Shown: piece after piece, positions 53,139 through 61,541 of the stretch
Layout: every line of letters starts with the position of its first letter
How positions within the stretch are numbered: the stretch's first letter is position 1
Assembly: GCA_017550165.1 (NCBI GenBank)
Contig: JAFZQH010000029.1
Span: forward strand, 1 to 64,000
Length of the DNA stretch: 64,000 nucleotides
Direction: 5' to 3'
Source: Lachnospiraceae bacterium
Lineage (GTDB): Bacteria; Bacillota; Clostridia; Lachnospirales; Lachnospiraceae
The notes under the pieces: model-generated
What the model was told of the DNA's origin: nothing
The model's database searches: none
What the model saw: the letters and a program-made list of their open reading frames with translations, nothing else
Made by a program: the position numbers and the translations under genes

Positions 53139-54608
53139 ATGAGACTCAGTATGTGGATGATCGCCAACAGGCTTAACGCGCTTGAGCCTGAAGTACACAT
53201 CAAAGATGACTCTCCCGCCAATCTGGTCAGCGCCAGGATTGCCGTCGCGCCCAACTGTGTCCGGGTTTACAAGGACGGTAAGGATGTTGTATGCCGTTCG
53301 GGAGATGACTATTTCGTACTACATGACATAGAATTTGACTACGTCTTTGACGTGGTCCAGAGTATCTTCGATTTTTATAACGAATGGAGCAACTCTGTCC
53401 AGGAAGCTGCCACGGACGCCAACTTCCAGCAGATAATAGATGACTGCTGGTTCTTATTCAATAATCCCATTTCCATGACCGACAGCAGTAACAGGTGCCT
53501 GGCCTTAAGCAGCCAGTATCTGGATACCGAGGTGGATGAGGAGTGGGAGTACCTTTCGAAGAATCATTTTTCTTCCATTGATTTCGTGCGCAGGATGAGG
53601 AATTCATACCAGAGAGTGGATCTGTACCAGAAGAACAAGCCGGTATACCTGGATTCCCGGACAGTGGACATCCCCTTTGATACCCTTTCCACGGCCATTT
53701 ATTTTCAGGATTACTACTGCGGAAGGATCACCATCATCGCAAAAGAGCGTGAGATCAACCCGGGAGACACTCAGGTGATAAAATATCTTCTTAATATAAT
53801 GACGCCTGTTATGTATATGATACAAAACCAGGATGATGACGAGATCCACAGGCCCGTCTTCCGTGATCTTATACTGGGCAAGACCTCCAGCAAGGCCATA
53901 ATCAAGGCCCAGACCGACTATCTTGAATGGAATATGGATGATGTCTTCCAGGTTTGTACCCTGCGGCTGCCCAAAGCCTTTAATGACCGGTCCGGCGCTG
54001 CCATGATGGGGAACCTTATACGACGGCATTCCATTAACGCCTTTGTTACCATTATAGATGAAGAAATAGTTGTCATATATAATCTGAAGTTTATGACCAA
54101 AGAGCTTCTTATAGAAACCATACAGATGGTCCTGGTGGATAAGGACAAGTACCAGATGGGCATCAGCAGCCCCATGGAAGGGATCTATTCATTAAAGATG
54201 TACTACGAACAGGCCTGTGCCGCCATAGAGTACGGCAGTCTTCTTAACCCGAAGGATAAGGTGTTCTACTTCTATGACTATGCTCTCTACTATATATTTG
54301 AGAACAACGATCCGGACGTGATATACCATGCGATGCATCCCGATGTCCGTTATCTGGACAAGCTGGATCATTCGGAGAACGGCGAATGGGTCAGCCTTCT
54401 TAAGGCCTTTTTCGATAACGAGTGCTCCCTGGTCAACACTGCCAAGGCACTCTTCGTCCACCGGAACACCCTGGTATACAGGCTTAATAAACTAAAGGAT
54501 CTGATGTATTACGACCTTCACGAACAGTACAACCGAGACTACATCAAACAGTCAATAATGATGCTGCATTTCTTCAGGATCAAATACGGAGTTAACTTCG
54601 GCAGATAG
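53139..54608 (+). CDS. PucR-family transcriptional regulator
   Basis: A regulator of 489 aa. The C-terminal helix-turn-helix is that of PucR/CdaR proteins (NECSLVNTAKALFVHRNTLVYRLNKL). The region before it (about 240-380) fits the GGDEF-like middle domain of CdaR-type proteins, and the N-terminal half is a probable ligand-sensing region without clear motifs. Members usually activate catabolic genes in response to their substrate. It is surrounded by four uroD-family genes and two transporters and is divergent from one of them, so it is the natural candidate for their control. GGGGAGG precedes the ATG. Confidence 0.88.
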   Translation: MRLSMWMIANRLNALEPEVHIKDDSPANLVSARIAVAPNCVRVYKDGKDVVCRSGDDYFVLHDIEFDYVFDVVQSIFDFYNEWSNSVQEAATDANFQQIIDDCWFLFNNPISMTDSSNRCLALSSQYLDTEVDEEWEYLSKNHFSSIDFVRRMRNSYQRVDLYQKNKPVYLDSRTVDIPFDTLSTAIYFQDYYCGRITIIAKEREINPGDTQVIKYLLNIMTPVMYMIQNQDDDEIHRPVFRDLILGKTSSKAIIKAQTDYLEWNMDDVFQVCTLRLPKAFNDRSGAAMMGNLIRRHSINAFVTIIDEEIVVIYNLKFMTKELLIETIQMVLVDKDKYQMGISSPMEGIYSLKMYYEQACAAIEYGSLLNPKDKVFYFYDYALYYIFENNDPDVIYHAMHPDVRYLDKLDHSENGEWVSLLKAFFDNECSLVNTAKALFVHRNTLVYRLNKLKDLMYYDLHEQYNRDYIKQSIMMLHFFRIKYGVNFGR

Positions 54609-54612
54609 CTTT

Positions 54613-54688
54613 TGGTGTCCACGTACAAAAAATAATCTGACCTCCCTTTTCGGGGAAAAGAGTTTTTGTATGTGGACACCATTTTTTT
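54613..54688 (+). terminator. Terminator after PucR gene, doubling as regulatory element
   Basis: TGGTGTCCAC plus GTACAAAAA (54613-54631) pair over 19 bases, with one G-U, with TTTTTGTATGTGGACACCA (54663-54681). Seven Ts follow at 54682-54688. It begins four bases after the PucR stop, so it is a good intrinsic terminator. Its right arm and T-tract are also the shared element of the uroD gene 2 promoter. Confidence 0.75.
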
Positions 54689-54748
54689 GTCCTTTTACGG
54701 GTCTTATAATCAAAGCATAGAAACCCTTTTGTATGTGCAGTACATATA
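54664..54748 (+). promoter_or_regulatory. uroD gene 2 promoter with shared element and downstream copy
   Basis: TTTTGTATGTGG (54664-54675) lies so that 34 bases separate TTTTGTA from the -10 TATAAT (54705-54710), as at the other two uroD promoters. A second copy, TTTTGTATGTGC (54727-54738), lies just past the expected transcription start and is followed by GTACATATA, also seen upstream of the PucR gene. The upstream copy fits activation and the downstream one could repress or tune. Confidence 0.6.
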
Positions 54749-54777
54749 AGATCGGAAGTATTAAGGAGGAGGAGAAG

Positions 54778-55845
54778 ATGGGAGATTACGCATTTGATGC
54801 TGCAGTTGAACTGAGTAACTGCGGCACCTATGAAGGAGCTCCGAAGCCCTATGGCATGCCGGGAAGCCCTGCGAAGAAGTTCAACACGCCGATCACGCCG
54901 AAAGAGAACTTCCTGCGCATAGCCCGGGGTGAGAAGCCCCTTTGGGTTCCCAACGTAAGTTCCGAATTCAACAACATCCAGCCGTCCTGCATGCCTGATG
55001 CACAGGCACGGAATCACGGCGGATTTGACTGGTTCGGCATCGAATGGGAATTCGAGCAGAAATCCAACGCAGCCATGGTCAAGCCGGGAACGAGAAGGCT
55101 CAGCGACATATGTAATTGGAGGGAGGAGCTGACCTTCCCGAACCTTTCGGACATTGACTGGGAGAAGAACAGAAAGGAAGAGTACGGTGACCGTCTCTAC
55201 CCTGACCGTCCCACCAATTTCTGTATCGTCAACGGATGGATGGAGCGTCTGGCTGACATGACCAGCTTCGAGGATTGTCTGTGTGCTTTACTTGAGGAAC
55301 CGGAAGAGGTTAATGCCTTATTCGAAAGATTTACCGACTTCCACATTGAACTGGTGGGGATCGCCCATGACGTATACGGCGCAGACCTGATCACCATCCA
55401 CGATGATATGGGAACACAGAGAAGTCCCTTTATCTCGCCGGATACATTCAGGGAATGCCTGATGCCTCATTACAAGCGATTCAACAAGGCCGTTCACGAC
55501 CTGGGAATGTACACTAACTTCCACAGCTGCGGTAATGTAGGCAAGCTGATACCGCTCTTTATAGAGTCGGGATTCGATTTCTGGGAGGGACAGGATAACG
55601 CCAATGATAAGAAGGCCCTTCTGGACGAATACGGCAGCAAGCTGAAACAGATATCCGTATATGTTGAGAACCCCGCAGGCAGTGACGAGGAGTACGCCGA
55701 AAGGATCGAGAACAACCTTAAGAAGATGGGCAGCGCCGGAACATATATATGCTGGTTCGTTAACACCAAGCCGGATTCCAAGATCAGTCCCTTTGAGACC
55801 ATTTACACAACCGGGCGGAAGATGTTCTGCGGAGTAAAGGAGTAG
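54778..55845 (+). CDS. Uroporphyrinogen decarboxylase-family protein 2
   Basis: About 355 aa with the same fold pattern as its paralogues: ITPKENFLRIARGEKPLWVP, SFEDCLCALLEEPEEV, TIHDDMGTQ and NFHSCGNVGKLIP (His249, Cys251). The N-terminal 35 residues are extra. The C-terminal part differs from its neighbours (SVYVENPAGSDEEYAERIEN), so the subunits may have different substrates or form a hetero-oligomer. The ATG at 54778 has an AAGGAGGAGGAG site; the frame is open upstream but lacks one. It is first in an operon with uroD gene 3 and an MFS transporter. Confidence 0.85.
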   Translation: MGDYAFDAAVELSNCGTYEGAPKPYGMPGSPAKKFNTPITPKENFLRIARGEKPLWVPNVSSEFNNIQPSCMPDAQARNHGGFDWFGIEWEFEQKSNAAMVKPGTRRLSDICNWREELTFPNLSDIDWEKNRKEEYGDRLYPDRPTNFCIVNGWMERLADMTSFEDCLCALLEEPEEVNALFERFTDFHIELVGIAHDVYGADLITIHDDMGTQRSPFISPDTFRECLMPHYKRFNKAVHDLGMYTNFHSCGNVGKLIPLFIESGFDFWEGQDNANDKKALLDEYGSKLKQISVYVENPAGSDEEYAERIENNLKKMGSAGTYICWFVNTKPDSKISPFETIYTTGRKMFCGVKE

Positions 55846-55847
55846 CC

Positions 55848-56810
55848 ATGTTAACACCTAAAGAGAACATGATCAGGATGCTTAATCATGAGATCCCGGA
55901 ATACGTTCCCTATCAGCCCGAGGCATTCCAGCTTATCCGGGCCAACGCCCTTCACGAGAAGCCTCTGGGATACGTAACAGGCTATGACTGGTTCGGAGTT
56001 CACTGGACCTGCGAGGACGGGCTGGCGGTTCCCACGGCAGGCCGGAAGCCGGTTCTGGAGGATATCACAGAATGGCGGGAAAAGGTTGTATTCCCGGACC
56101 TGGATAACTGGGACTGGGAGAAATACGCCGTTGAAGACACAAAAGACCGTGACCCCGGCAAGCTGACATTTATCATCATGCCCACGGGACCTTTTGAAAG
56201 ACTCCATGCCCTGATGGGATTTGAGAATGCCCTGTGCGCCCTGATGGAGGATCCCGAGGAGTGCGGTGAATTCTTCTCGGCAGTGTGTGACTTCAAGATT
56301 AAGCAGCTTTACTATTTAAAAAAGTATTACCATGTTGACATCGTTCATTTTCACGATGACTGGGGACAGCAAAAGGATATGTTCTTCGATCCCGATATCT
56401 GGAGACAGTACATCCGTCCCCACATAATACGTGTTGTTAATGCAGCACATGACCTTGATATTTATTTCATCATGCATTCCTGCGGCAAGATCGACCGGAT
56501 CGCACCTGAGATAGCCGACATGGGGATCGATATGCTGGATCCCTGTCAGCCCATCAACGACCTGGCATCATGGAAGAGGGACTTCGGAAGCAAATGTGCA
56601 TTCATGGGCGGCATAGATGCCCAGAATATCATCGACAACGAGAAGGCTTCCGAGGATGAGATCAGGCAGGAGGTTCGCAGAAAGATCGATCTTCTTGCGC
56701 CCGGAGGCGGATACATACCCTTTGCGGTATCCATGTCTCCCCGCAACGCCATTGCATTGGATGAGATAAAAAAATACGGCGCCACCTTTTATCAAAGGGC
56801 AGCCCAATAA
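55848..56810 (+). CDS. Uroporphyrinogen decarboxylase-family protein 3
   Basis: A 320-aa URO-D/MtaA fold protein: MLTPKENMIRMLNHEIPEYV, ALMGFENALCALMEDPEE, VHFHDDWGQQKDMF and MHSCGKIDRIAPEI (His210, Cys212). A further Cys in SKCAFMGGID is a possible third ligand position. It starts two bases after uroD gene 2 with AAAGGAG in its end, so the two are tightly coupled and could form a complex. The MFS gene follows 39 bases later. Confidence 0.87.
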   Translation: MLTPKENMIRMLNHEIPEYVPYQPEAFQLIRANALHEKPLGYVTGYDWFGVHWTCEDGLAVPTAGRKPVLEDITEWREKVVFPDLDNWDWEKYAVEDTKDRDPGKLTFIIMPTGPFERLHALMGFENALCALMEDPEECGEFFSAVCDFKIKQLYYLKKYYHVDIVHFHDDWGQQKDMFFDPDIWRQYIRPHIIRVVNAAHDLDIYFIMHSCGKIDRIAPEIADMGIDMLDPCQPINDLASWKRDFGSKCAFMGGIDAQNIIDNEKASEDEIRQEVRRKIDLLAPGGGYIPFAVSMSPRNAIALDEIKKYGATFYQRAAQ

Positions 56811-56849
56811 AGACATACGATAATAATAGTATAAGGAGGAAAGTATATT

Positions 56850-58058
56850 ATGTCAGAACAAGCAGTATCAACAAAACCCAAATACGGCGCGCTAGTACAG
56901 ATCACAGCTCTGTGTATCGCCCTCATGATGTATACCACATCAGTAACCACACCAGCCTTAAGTGCCATTGCACAATCAGTAGGCGTTGATTATGAGGCCA
57001 TCAAACTGGTTTCTTCATTGCCTTCACTTATGCTGGTGTTCTTCTCACTTGTAGGCGGATGGCTCACCACTAAATTATCCATCAAGAAATGTACTATCAT
57101 TTCATTAGTTCTTATGGCTGTAGGCGGTCTTCCCGGAATATTCGGAGGATATGAGTTCATCGTTGCCAGCCGTGTGTTCTTCGGAGCAGGCTATGGTATG
57201 GTATTCGTTCTTGCATCAGCAGTTATCACAGACCTCTTCGATGGTTCCACAAAGGACAGAATGATGGGCTGGAAGTCAGGTGTAGGCGCTATCGCAGGTG
57301 TTATCTTCCAGACACTTGGTGGTATCCTTGTAGCTATTAACTGGAGATTTGTATTCTTGTGCATCTTCCTTTGCATCCCCATCCTTCTTCTGGTTCTGTT
57401 CTTCCTGCCGGATACAGGCGTACAGGCTTCCAAAGGACCTGCAACAGGTAAGTTTACATCACAGTTATGGATCACCGTAATAGTAGGTTTCCTTTTAAAT
57501 GTATTCCAGTTTGCTTACATGCAGAACATGACACTGGTTATCTTAGATCCTGCCAATACCATCGGTACAGCACTTGATGCAGCTAATATCCTTTCCATGT
57601 TTACAGCTCTTTCATTTGTTGCCGGTCTCGTATACTTCATGTTCAGTAAGTGGGTTGGCAGATTTACGCCGGCTATCGCAATACTTCTCGTAGGTATCGG
57701 ATTCCTGGTAGCATTGTATGCACAGTCAGTTCCCATGTTCTTCGTTGCATCAGCTCTCTTCGGTCTGGGATTTGGTTTCACCAACCCCTCACTGACACTT
57801 GTTGCTGCAGCCGGAGTAACACATCCTTCCAAGACACCGCGTGCCATCTCCATCTACGTATGCGCAACCGGTCTCGGACAGTTCTTCTGTACATACATCC
57901 TGAACTTCCTGGTAGGTATCTTCGGATTTACCGGAACCAGAGCTCAGTGGAACGTTTCAGCATACGCCATCACAGGCGGAGCTATTATCGGTCTTGTTCT
58001 CCTTGCAGTATTAGGCGGCAAGAAGGCTACTTCAGCAGCAGCAACAGCAACAGAATAA
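56850..58058 (+). CDS. MFS transporter in the uroD gene 2-3 operon
   Basis: A 12-helix major facilitator of 402 aa. SLPSLMLVFFSLVGGWLTTK and the GxGYGMVFVLA segment are typical of drug/H+ or organic-anion type carriers. Its codon choice looks smoother and more A/T-ending than its neighbours (for example repeated GCA, ACA and CTT), perhaps because of high expression or a separate history. AAGGAGGAAAG precedes the ATG. Together with uroD genes 2 and 3 it suggests uptake and processing of one compound. Confidence 0.87.
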   Translation: MSEQAVSTKPKYGALVQITALCIALMMYTTSVTTPALSAIAQSVGVDYEAIKLVSSLPSLMLVFFSLVGGWLTTKLSIKKCTIISLVLMAVGGLPGIFGGYEFIVASRVFFGAGYGMVFVLASAVITDLFDGSTKDRMMGWKSGVGAIAGVIFQTLGGILVAINWRFVFLCIFLCIPILLLVLFFLPDTGVQASKGPATGKFTSQLWITVIVGFLLNVFQFAYMQNMTLVILDPANTIGTALDAANILSMFTALSFVAGLVYFMFSKWVGRFTPAIAILLVGIGFLVALYAQSVPMFFVASALFGLGFGFTNPSLTLVAAAGVTHPSKTPRAISIYVCATGLGQFFCTYILNFLVGIFGFTGTRAQWNVSAYAITGGAIIGLVLLAVLGGKKATSAAATATE

Positions 58059-58079
58059 GCTCATATAAAGATCCATCGA

Positions 58080-58114
58080 AAAGCCTCTCCGGAAATCTCC
58101 GGGGAGGCTTTTCA
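58080..58114. terminator. Bidirectional terminator between MFS gene and uroD gene 4
   Basis: AAAAGCCTC (58080-58088) pairs with GAGGCTTTT (58105-58113), and TCCGGA/TCCGG extend the stem. A-rich and T-rich flanks on both sides allow termination for the convergent genes. Confidence 0.8.
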
Positions 58115-58148
58115 TTGTAAAGAAGAACTATGAATTAAAGGAAAACTA

Positions 58149-59195
58149 CTAAACGGCTATTTCATGGTGATACTTGTAATAATCAGCTCCGTATGTGGTG
58201 GCTTCATCCAGCATCCAATTACGGATCTTCTTAGGTGTCTCATCTCCCACACGGGCAACTATGGCACCACCGCCTGAAACGGCAAATCCACCGTCTGCTG
58301 CGTATTTATCAATAGTGTCTCTTACCTGCTTTCTGATCTCCTGCTCATCAACTTCAGGGTATGTAGCAGGGGGAACCCAATCCCAACATCCTGCTATGGC
58401 AAGCTTGCGTCCCATCTTTTTCTTAACGGCAAGCAGATCATTGGTGGTTTGGGCAGGATCCCATACCCTTACGCCGGCTTCGGACAGTTTCATCATGAAG
58501 AGGTCACTGTGACCGCAGTTGTGAAACTGGACCGGAAGACCGTGATCCTTAGCATCCTCGATAAGCGCCGTGTAAAAGGGAAGAAGAAGTTCATCAAACA
58601 TCCTCTCGCTGACAAAGGGCTGGAATTTGGCTGCGGTATCATCCAAGAGGTAGATGACATCCGGCGAGTAATACTCTATAACCTTGTGCTGGAATTCAAG
58701 GTAATACTCCAACTGGTATTCATTAAGCTTCTTAACCTGCTCCGGCTCCTCCATCATGGCACACAGGCCTTCTTCAAATCCCATGAATGCCATAAGGTTC
58801 TGGAAGAATTGACCGTCTACTGCCGAGAGTACAAGGGACTGCTTACGGTCTACCTTCAAAACATTGGTCAGAAACTCATTATCTTTTTCTGCCATGGCTT
58901 TCCAGTCCACTGCATTCAGATCCGGATTCTTAATGACCTTCTCCCAGTCATTGATATCCTCTAAGAGGTAGTCCCATGTCTTGGGCATGGCAGCGTTCCC
59001 TGTCTCTTCATTCGTTATGTACTCAACTCCCCATGGATCCTTACCGCCCTGTGGCCCGTGAAAGCTGTGTATGGACGGATTGGACATTACCAACGCCGGG
59101 GTATAGCCCGGAAAGGGCATCATCATGAAGATCGGTATATATTCCGGGATTTTCTCCTCAAACAGACAGTAATAGTTCTCTCCTGGTGTAAGCAT
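58149..59195 (-). CDS. Uroporphyrinogen decarboxylase-family protein 4
   Basis: About 348 aa, the most distant of the four: MLTPGENYYCLFEEKIPEYI, AFMGFEEGLCAMMEEPEQV, YLLDDTAAKF in place of the paralogues' HDDWG, and QFHNCGHSDLFMM (His225, Cys227). A Cys in AIAGCWDW could complete an H-C-C zinc site. The ATG at 59195 is set by AAAGGAGG; the frame is open upstream to 59300 but lacks such a site. It is a single-gene unit on the minus strand with the shared promoter element, so it probably belongs to the same regulon. Confidence 0.85.
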   Translation of the reverse strand: MLTPGENYYCLFEEKIPEYIPIFMMMPFPGYTPALVMSNPSIHSFHGPQGGKDPWGVEYITNEETGNAAMPKTWDYLLEDINDWEKVIKNPDLNAVDWKAMAEKDNEFLTNVLKVDRKQSLVLSAVDGQFFQNLMAFMGFEEGLCAMMEEPEQVKKLNEYQLEYYLEFQHKVIEYYSPDVIYLLDDTAAKFQPFVSERMFDELLLPFYTALIEDAKDHGLPVQFHNCGHSDLFMMKLSEAGVRVWDPAQTTNDLLAVKKKMGRKLAIAGCWDWVPPATYPEVDEQEIRKQVRDTIDKYAADGGFAVSGGGAIVARVGDETPKKIRNWMLDEATTYGADYYKYHHEIAV

Positions 59196-59232
59196 AAGTA
59201 CCAAACCTCCTTTCATTCTATGATACATCTTA

Positions 59233-59279
59233 AATATACTCTTGTTTCCGGAGCGAAAGTATGGGTCGCACGTACAAAA
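59233..59279 (-). promoter_or_regulatory. uroD gene 4 promoter with shared upstream element
   Basis: On the minus strand TATATT (59233-59238) is preceded, after 34 bases, by TTTTGTA (59273-59279), which continues as CGTGCGACCCAT. Element, orientation and spacing agree with the promoters of uroD genes 1 and 2. The -35 box is poor. Confidence 0.6.
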
Positions 59280-59285
59280 AAGGTG

Positions 59286-59322
59286 CAAAAAAATACTCAA
59301 AAACAGTGGTGTTTTTGAGTAT
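59286..59322 (-). terminator. Terminator after the phosphopantetheinyl transferase gene
   Basis: ATACTCAAAAACA (59293-59305), loop of four, and TGTTTTTGAGTAT (59310-59322) form a perfect 13-bp stem. On the minus strand a run of Ts follows (59286-59292). Confidence 0.8.
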
Positions 59323-59348
59323 GAACAACAAATACTCCTATCGATCGG

Positions 59349-60095
59349 TTATCCGACTATCTCCAGCTCAATGCTGTATTCTTCCGGAGAGGCTATGCAC
59401 AAGCCATAGGCGTATTCCTCTTCGGTATAAGGCACGTATAGGCGGCATCTCCCAAGATCGATATCATGAAGCCCCGGCCAGTCTCCTATCTCCTTAAGCC
59501 CGATCCCTGACCCGCTTATATCCACTTCAAATGAATCAAGGGGCATGGCAAGTCCCTGTCCTGTCACTTTTATCACACTTTCCTTTAAGGTCCAGTACCT
59601 GTAAAAGCCTTCTGCCGCAGTCTCCATTCGCGCCCGCTTTTCCAGTTCCGAAAGACCACCCTCTATATTGAAGCTCTCCTTGATCCGCCTTGCCTCACCC
59701 TCCGAAAAGAACCTTCCCGAGATACTCATCTTGCTCTCTGCCCGGGCCTCATCCGTCTCAATCTTTTCTACATCACACCCTATCCTGACATCGGATAATG
59801 CACATAATGCACGTTGCCCTGAGTGTGAAAGATTGTAATAAAAGGGCGCTTCTCTTTCCACATCTTCCACCGAAGACAATTCATCATCCTTAAGACCCAG
59901 CCGGTTCTTTGCTTCCTCAAGAAGTACTCCGACCCCCAGGGACAGATTCTTTGCAGATGCGGGCTTCAGCGCATCGATCTTATCCCTGCGATAGGCCGGC
60001 ACCATGTTATAGTAATTTTTAAAAGTATCCCCATGATTAAAACGAGATACATCCATTATAAAAAAATAACAGATCCTGCTGTTGCTATCCGCCAT
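59349..60095 (-). CDS. Sfp-type 4'-phosphopantetheinyl transferase
   Basis: About 248 aa. It would move phosphopantetheine from CoA to a carrier-protein Ser. IGCDVEKI supplies the metal-binding Asp residues and FYRYWTLKESVIKVTGQGL the conserved W-KES motif. FYYNLSHSGQRALCALS is the usual NLSHS segment. The size fits Sfp-like enzymes, not AcpS. No polyketide or nonribosomal peptide genes are in the window, so the carrier is unknown. ATG at 60095 has AGGTGA in front; a GTG at 60104 is less likely. It follows two GGDEF genes on the same strand. Confidence 0.88.
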   Translation of the reverse strand: MADSNSRICYFFIMDVSRFNHGDTFKNYYNMVPAYRRDKIDALKPASAKNLSLGVGVLLEEAKNRLGLKDDELSSVEDVEREAPFYYNLSHSGQRALCALSDVRIGCDVEKIETDEARAESKMSISGRFFSEGEARRIKESFNIEGGLSELEKRARMETAAEGFYRYWTLKESVIKVTGQGLAMPLDSFEVDISGSGIGLKEIGDWPGLHDIDLGRCRLYVPYTEEEYAYGLCIASPEEYSIELEIVG

Positions 60096-60124
60096 ATATC
60101 TCACCTAAAGAGGACGCAGGAGCG

Positions 60125-61510
60125 TTACTGACGTCTCCTGCGGTCTCTTGCACCTTTATAATGATCCTTCTTTGCTTTATACATCTCAGTCTCTGCATCC
60201 CGTATAAGATCCTGAATATCATCCACCTTACCGGTCCCTCTGGCATATCCCACAGAAGCGCTGTACCCGTAAGTGCTCAATGCCTTGCCGAAGCCTTCCA
60301 CATCTCCGGTTATATCTTCTTTTTCCTTGTCGAATACAAAGACTACAAATTCATCTCCGCCTATACGATAGGAGTTCTCGTCTCCCCATATCTTGGAGAT
60401 ATAGAGCGCTACCCGTCGCAGCATATCATCTCCGGCCTCATGGCCCTTCTCATTGTTAACCTCGTGAAGACCGTTAACGTCAATGTAAATACAGGTGATG
60501 CTCTCATAATCCATATCAGCATATACTTCCAGCTGACGCTCATAATAGTACCGGTTCTTCAGCTTGGTAAGAGTATCGTGGTCCCTTGCCCGGATGGCCT
60601 TGTTCAAAGCGGCCTCCTGCTGCATCCTGTATCTGACGATATCGTCCACATCACGAAAAGCAATAATAAGGTTAGCCCACCCGTGGGGATCCCTGGCCTT
60701 GGCAATGATGACCTGCATATACCTGTATTCGTCCCCTTTAACGATCCTTCTGTAAGTGTGCTTAACAACTCCCTGCTCCGGGATCCGCTGCATCAGGGCA
60801 TCGTAATCAAAAAGTTCCAGTAAGTCCTCCCTGTCATCGGGCACAATATAGTCATGGATATAATGCTTAATAACCGGCTCAATGTTCCGGCCGTCTCTCC
60901 GTATGCTTCTGAGCATATCCCTGGTCTCGGGCTTGTATGCTCTGAAGAGCTCCAGTTGACGATTGGGCTTGGCCAGCCATACGCTGTTATACTCGTGGCT
61001 TAAGCCTTCCAGCAGGGCGTACTGCATGGTGAATTCTTCTTTAAGCTGCTGCTCCTGACGGATCTCCTTGTCCTTTACGGCAAATCCCATAACCGCAACA
61101 TTGGAACCGTCTTCCTGCTCGATCTTAACGCACTTCATCTCACAGTATTCATTATTGTTATTCAGATACACCTTGGTAAAAGAATCTGAAGTTTTGAGCT
61201 TTCGAATGATATACTCCGGGGAAAGGATGTGAAGCATCTTCTTCTTCTCGCTCTCAATAACAGCCTTTTCAACATACACAACGATGGCCTTTTCATAATC
61301 AAGCTTATAAAACTGATCCCCGAACATCCCTTCTATACGGGCACTCAAATTGTAAGGATATACCTCACCCGTATCGAGCTTTACGTAATAAACAGATGCA
61401 TACTCCTTACTAAGGGCATATATACCGGACTGATACTGCTTCTCCCGTTCCCTCGACAGTTCCTCTTTACTGAGGCCCTCCGAAGTCTTTAACTCGTCTG
61501 TCTTTTTCAT
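60125..61510 (-). CDS. PAS-like/GGDEF diguanylate cyclase 1
   Basis: A soluble protein of about 461 aa. Two PAS-like modules occur (YALSKEYASVYYVKLDTGEV and GLSHEYNSVWLAKPNRQLEL), then a coiled linker and a GGDEF domain (TLTKLKNRYYYERQLEVYAD, IYIDVNGLHEVNNEKGHEAG, YRIGGDEFVVF). It is a paralogue of the next gene along its whole length. ATG at 61510 is favoured by CAGGGGGAAG; more distal ATGs back to 61561 overlap the upstream gene. Likely makes c-di-GMP in response to an unknown cytoplasmic signal. Confidence 0.85.
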   Translation of the reverse strand: MKKTDELKTSEGLSKEELSREREKQYQSGIYALSKEYASVYYVKLDTGEVYPYNLSARIEGMFGDQFYKLDYEKAIVVYVEKAVIESEKKKMLHILSPEYIIRKLKTSDSFTKVYLNNNNEYCEMKCVKIEQEDGSNVAVMGFAVKDKEIRQEQQLKEEFTMQYALLEGLSHEYNSVWLAKPNRQLELFRAYKPETRDMLRSIRRDGRNIEPVIKHYIHDYIVPDDREDLLELFDYDALMQRIPEQGVVKHTYRRIVKGDEYRYMQVIIAKARDPHGWANLIIAFRDVDDIVRYRMQQEAALNKAIRARDHDTLTKLKNRYYYERQLEVYADMDYESITCIYIDVNGLHEVNNEKGHEAGDDMLRRVALYISKIWGDENSYRIGGDEFVVFVFDKEKEDITGDVEGFGKALSTYGYSASVGYARGTGKVDDIQDLIRDAETEMYKAKKDHYKGARDRRRRQ

Positions 61511-61541
61511 ATCTTCCCCCTGCCATGTCATCCCTGTCATA

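Noticed and set aside
51858..59195. Heme biosynthesis operon
   Set aside because: The four UroD-family proteins carry an HxCG methyltransferase-type motif, and no other heme gene is present.
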